Assembly: GCA_027334785.1 (NCBI GenBank)
Contig: DAHWQF010000021.1
Coordinates: 1-15,215, forward strand
DNA from: Acidimicrobiaceae bacterium
GTDB lineage: Bacteria > Actinomycetota > Acidimicrobiia > Acidimicrobiales > Palsa-688
Direction: 5' to 3'
DNA length: 15,215 bases
In this document: one piece after another, positions 12,646 to 15,215 of the stretch
Numbering within the stretch: position 1 is the stretch's first letter
How the letters are laid out: the number at the start of each line of letters is the position of its first letter
Notes under the pieces: generated by a model
The model's database searches: none
The model's input: the letters and a program-made list of their open reading frames with translations, nothing else
Told to the model about the DNA's origin: nothing
Program-made: the position numbers and the translations under genes

Positions 12646-13542
12646 ATGAGCCGTTTGGTGGCTATCGCCGCCGTCGGGGGGCTACTCATGGGGACGGGTC
12701 CCGCCTATCCGCCCGCCGGCGCTCCCGCCCACTCAGCTGCCATCGCCCAAGGGGTGCCTAGAGGGCACCAGGTCGACCCTTCCTACTTCGAACCGGGGTC
12801 ATGTGTGTCTTTCCGACCCACATCGGCCAGCCGTGACCTGACCGTGTTCCTGGACGCGGGCCATGGTGGCATTGACCCCGGAGCGGTAGGGAATACCGAG
12901 TCAGGCCGTACTATTTTCGAGGCGGACGAGACGCTGCCCATGGAGCTCGACACCATGGCGCTGCTTCGCGCCCGCGGCTTCACGGTGACCCTGTCACGCA
13001 CTCGCACCTCGACCGTTGCTCGTCCCCTCCCTGGCGACGTGAGCGGCGGTGTTTTCACCGTGCGGGGATCTCATAGGGACGTCATGGCTCGCGACTTGTG
13101 CGCGAACTTGTTGAAGGCCGACGTGCTCATCGGCATCTACCTGAACGCCGGGCCCTCGCCGTTCAACGCTGGGTGCCTCACCGCTTACGACGCCGTCAGG
13201 CCGTTCGCAGCCAAGAACATCCGCCTCGCCCGGCTAGTCCAAGACGACGTTCTGTCGTCCATGAACTCCCACGGGTGGGGCATCCCTGACGCCGGGGTCG
13301 TGAGCGACAGCACTTTAGGCGGGCCAGCGCTGTCCGCTGCGGCCGCCGCCTACAGGCATTTGGTGCTGATAGGGCCGGCAGACCCCGGTTACGTCTCGCA
13401 CCCGAGCCAAATGCCCGGTGTGCTCGTCGAGCCTCTGTTTATCACCGACCCTTTCGAAGCGACCATTGCGGCGAGCAAAGTGGGACAAGAGGCTGTCGCA
13501 AAAGGGCTCGCCAAAGCCGTCGAGCAGTACTTCGGTTCCTAG
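12646..13542 (+). CDS. Secreted N-acetylmuramoyl-L-alanine amidase (Amidase_3), altered zinc site
   Basis: This is a predicted exported peptidoglycan amidase of 298 residues that would cut between muramic acid and the stem peptide. A signal peptide is seen at about residues 1-30. The Amidase_3 domain (about 65-295) has DAGHGGIDPGAVG with zinc ligand His73, Glu92 in IFEADE (second ligand) and Glu262 in VLVEPLF (the catalytic Glu). The third ligand normally comes from a SIHAN-type motif. Here the aligned segment reads LIGIYLNAGP, with Tyr165 where His is expected (codon TAC at 13138-13140; one base from CAC). The enzyme may therefore be inactive, bind metal differently, or act as a peptidoglycan-binding protein. 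It follows the double-propeller gene by 17 bp and is probably in the same operon. Confidence 0.85.
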   Translation: MSRLVAIAAVGGLLMGTGPAYPPAGAPAHSAAIAQGVPRGHQVDPSYFEPGSCVSFRPTSASRDLTVFLDAGHGGIDPGAVGNTESGRTIFEADETLPMELDTMALLRARGFTVTLSRTRTSTVARPLPGDVSGGVFTVRGSHRDVMARDLCANLLKADVLIGIYLNAGPSPFNAGCLTAYDAVRPFAAKNIRLARLVQDDVLSSMNSHGWGIPDAGVVSDSTLGGPALSAAAAAYRHLVLIGPADPGYVSHPSQMPGVLVEPLFITDPFEATIAASKVGQEAVAKGLAKAVEQYFGS

Positions 13543-13572
13543 CTTCCCGGTGCTCGTGGTGGGGAGCCCTGG

Positions 13573-13582
13573 CCAGCGCTGG
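13573..13582. terminator. Short palindrome between convergent amidase and dprE2 genes
   Basis: CCAGCGCTGG is a perfect 10-bp palindrome in the 57-bp gap between two converging genes. It could form a small hairpin in either transcript. There is no T-tract, so a terminator call is tentative. Confidence 0.2.
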
Positions 13583-13599
13583 GTAGCTATGGCGCGAGC

Positions 13600-14361
13600 T
13601 CACCCCGGGAGCCGCCGCCAAAGCGGCGTGGGTAGTAGGCGCAGCAACGCAAACAGGTACCGCAACTGAGGAGGTGCCCAGACCACTTCCCGGCCGGTTT
13701 CGAGGCTCCGTACAACTGCCTTCGCCACCGTCTCGGCGTCCACGGGGAAGATCGCCGGCTTCATGCCTGCCGTCATCTTCGTGGTGACGAACCCCGGACG
13801 GACCACGGTTATGCCGACCCCTGTGCCTTCTAGGGCGGCAGACAGGCCGAGCGCGAAGCCGTCCAAGCCGGCTTTGGCCGCCCCATAAACGAAATTGGCC
13901 TTGCGGGTGCGCACGCCGGCCACGGAGGAAAAAAGGACTATCCGCCCGAAGCCCTGGCGCACCATATGCTTGGCGAACTCAGTGGCAAGCGCCGCAGGGC
14001 CAGAGAAGTTCGTAGCCACCACGGACGAGATCGTGCCCGGGCCGAGCTGCTCCAACGTGGCGGTCCCTAGTTGCCCGGCCGCCACTAGGACGAGGTCGAC
14101 CTCTCCCAGGTCGGCCACCGCTTCGGACACGAACGGCACCAAGGACGCTGTGGCAGTCACGTCGAGCGTGCGGCAGCGCACCGACTCGACGCCGAGGGCA
14201 CGCAGTTCCCGGCCCACCACGTCGAGGGCCGCCTCCGAACGGCCGGCGAGGACAACTGAGCGGAGGCGCCGTCCGGCCAGGATGCGAAGCACATCCCTCG
14301 CCATGTCGGAGGCGCCACCGATCACGACCGCGCTCTGTGGCATCCCGGTCCCGTCTAGCAC
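13600..14361 (-). CDS. dprE2: Decaprenylphosphoryl-2-keto-beta-D-erythro-pentose reductase (DprE2)
   Basis: This short-chain dehydrogenase (253 residues) reduces the 2-keto intermediate made by DprE1 to decaprenyl-phospho-arabinose, the arabinose donor for cell-wall arabinan. The NAD(P) loop reads GGASDMA (15-21), the active site has Ser145/146, Tyr159 and Lys163 (YGAAK), and the block SSVAGVRTRKANFVYGAAK is characteristic of DprE2. WAPPQLRYLFALLRLLP near the C-terminus also fits, and the length matches the M. tuberculosis protein (about 254). The GTG start at 14361 is supported by GAGGG 7 nt upstream and by a conserved LDxxGxPQ N-terminus; an ATG at 14343 is a weaker choice. The glycine loop has Asp-Met-Ala where the M. 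tuberculosis protein has Glu-Ile-Gly. It lies 10 bp downstream of dprE1, in one operon. Confidence 0.92.
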   Translation of the reverse strand: MLDGTGMPQSAVVIGGASDMARDVLRILAGRRLRSVVLAGRSEAALDVVGRELRALGVESVRCRTLDVTATASLVPFVSEAVADLGEVDLVLVAAGQLGTATLEQLGPGTISSVVATNFSGPAALATEFAKHMVRQGFGRIVLFSSVAGVRTRKANFVYGAAKAGLDGFALGLSAALEGTGVGITVVRPGFVTTKMTAGMKPAIFPVDAETVAKAVVRSLETGREVVWAPPQLRYLFALLRLLPTPLWRRLPG

Positions 14362-14368
14362 GGCAAGA

Positions 14369-14373
14369 CCCTC
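14369..14373 (-). promoter_or_regulatory. Shine-Dalgarno for dprE2 overlapping the dprE1 stop codon
   Basis: On the minus strand GAGGG begins inside the dprE1 stop codon (TGA, 14374-14372) and lies 7 nt before the GTG at 14361. This favours the GTG start and coupled translation of the two enzymes. Confidence 0.65.
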
Positions 14374-15215
14374 ACGCCCGGTCGCTCGGTAACGCCGAGC
14401 CGGTGAGCCTCAGGCGGCGCGCCAGATCCGAGCTCATCACGCCGGTCGGGTCGAGGCGTGCACGTACAGCCTGCCATTCTGCCAAGCGAGGGTACATGCT
14501 CGCCACCAGGTCAGGGCGCAACCGTGCGTCCTTGGACAAGTAGATGCGCCCCCCGGCGCTAACGACGAGCGCGTCGAGCTCGTCCAGGAGCTCCGGCAGG
14601 CCCGGCGCACCCAAGGGGAGGTCCAGCGCCAGCGTCCACCCTTCCACGGGGAACGACAGGTGCCCGGCTCCGGCCGGCCCGAACGACTTGAGCACCGCCA
14701 GGAACGAAGCGACCCGCCCCCCGCTCAGCTTCTCCAAGGCATGCTCCAGGGCTCGCTCTGCCCCAAAGGGCACGACGAACTGGTACTGAGTAAAGCCTCT
14801 AGGCCCGTACAGACGGTTCCAACCGCCGACACCGTCCAAGGGGTAGAAAAACTTGGCGAGCGGTTGGAGCCGCGTCTCTCGTTTGCTCGGGGCTTTCCGG
14901 TACCACATCTCGTTGAAAGCGCTCACCGTGGCCGGGCTGAGAAGCGACAGGGGCGAGGCGAACGGCACTTCCACGACCCGGGGTGCCCGGTAGGAAAGGG
15001 GCGGGCGTCGCCAGCTATCTGGCAGGTCCATTGCCAGCGCGTGGTTGGCCCTAGTGAGCACGCTGCGGCCCAAGCGCCGTCCACGGGCCAGACCGTCCAC
15101 CCATGCCACCGAGTACCGGTACCGGGACGCCTCTGTGGACAAAAGAGACAAGCAGCTGTCCAAGTCGGCCGCGCGTTCGGTGTCGACGACCATCCAGGAG
15201 CTCTCGATCGGCACT
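14372..15215 (-). CDS. dprE1: Decaprenylphosphoryl-beta-D-ribose 2-oxidase (DprE1), C-terminal part
   Basis: This is an FAD-dependent oxidase that converts decaprenyl-phospho-ribose to its 2-keto form, the partner of DprE2. About 281 residues are present; the frame is open to the window edge, and the roughly 180 N-terminal residues, including most of the FAD-binding domain, lie outside. Family blocks in order are RYRYSVAWVDGLARGRRLGR, FNEMWYRKAP, WNRLYGPRGFTQYQFVVPFG, FLAVLKSFGP, LSFPVEGWTLALDLPLG, GGRIYLSKDAR and MYPRLAEWQAVRARLDP, ending SSDLARRLRL. The Lys of YLSKDAR matches a conserved active-site Lys. The segment GWTLALD aligns with GWNICVD of M. tuberculosis, so the Cys that benzothiazinones attack is Ala here (codon at 14627-14629). 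The gene overlaps the dprE2 ribosome site. Confidence 0.93.
   Translation of the reverse strand, partial: VPIESSWMVVDTERAADLDSCLSLLSTEASRYRYSVAWVDGLARGRRLGRSVLTRANHALAMDLPDSWRRPPLSYRAPRVVEVPFASPLSLLSPATVSAFNEMWYRKAPSKRETRLQPLAKFFYPLDGVGGWNRLYGPRGFTQYQFVVPFGAERALEHALEKLSGGRVASFLAVLKSFGPAGAGHLSFPVEGWTLALDLPLGAPGLPELLDELDALVVSAGGRIYLSKDARLRPDLVASMYPRLAEWQAVRARLDPTGVMSSDLARRLRLTGSALPSDRA

Overview
The window looks like chromosomal DNA of a high-G+C actinobacterium. The evidence is the strong G/C bias at third codon positions, GTG and TTG starts, several genes with a -10-like hexamer 7-8 nt before the start and no Shine-Dalgarno (leaderless style), and a dprE1-dprE2 pair of the arabinogalactan/decaprenyl-phospho-arabinose pathway. 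The Thr/Pro-rich linkers would suit an Acidimicrobiia-like lineage, but that placement is inference only. I see no tRNA, rRNA, CRISPR array, transposase or phage gene.

Region 1 (about 1-4000) is a sugar-oxidoreductase locus. A Gfo/Idh/MocA oxidoreductase (minus) is divergent from a LacI-family repressor (plus), and a second Gfo/Idh/MocA oxidoreductase (minus) converges on the repressor gene. A near-perfect LacI-type operator, TAGCAAACGCTTGCTA, lies just upstream of the second oxidoreductase. This suggests that the local repressor controls at least that gene. The 3' end of the lacI gene runs into a CCCCTAAGC tandem repeat whose minus strand is a strong G-quadruplex candidate.

Region 2 (4015-8334) holds a UvrD/Rep-type superfamily 1 helicase (minus), divergent from a two-gene redox operon (plus). 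The operon encodes a membrane haem b/FAD/NAD(P) ferric-reductase-like protein and an exported FMN-binding-domain protein. Together they look like a route for passing electrons from cytosolic NAD(P)H across the membrane to an extracytoplasmic flavin protein. A convergent spacer of about 425 bp without genes follows (8335-8759).

Region 3 (8760-13542) is a cell-envelope group. A membrane-anchored phosphodiester-glycosidase (NAGPA-like) protein (minus) is divergent from a large membrane-anchored double beta-propeller protein (plus). The propeller gene carries nine perfect-length 15-bp repeats encoding AGTAH. A secreted Amidase_3-type N-acetylmuramoyl-L-alanine amidase follows, in which the third zinc ligand appears to be Tyr instead of His.

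Region 4 (13600-15215) is dprE2 and the C-terminal part of dprE1 (minus, one operon, cut by the window edge). They make the arabinose donor for cell-wall arabinan. The residue aligned with the benzothiazinone-target Cys of the Mycobacterium tuberculosis enzyme is Ala here.

I did not find an obviously new multi-gene system. The most unusual points are the in-frame 15-bp minisatellites in two unrelated genes, the G-quadruplex repeat at the lacI stop codon, the altered amidase metal site, and the operator linking the repressor to the second oxidoreductase.
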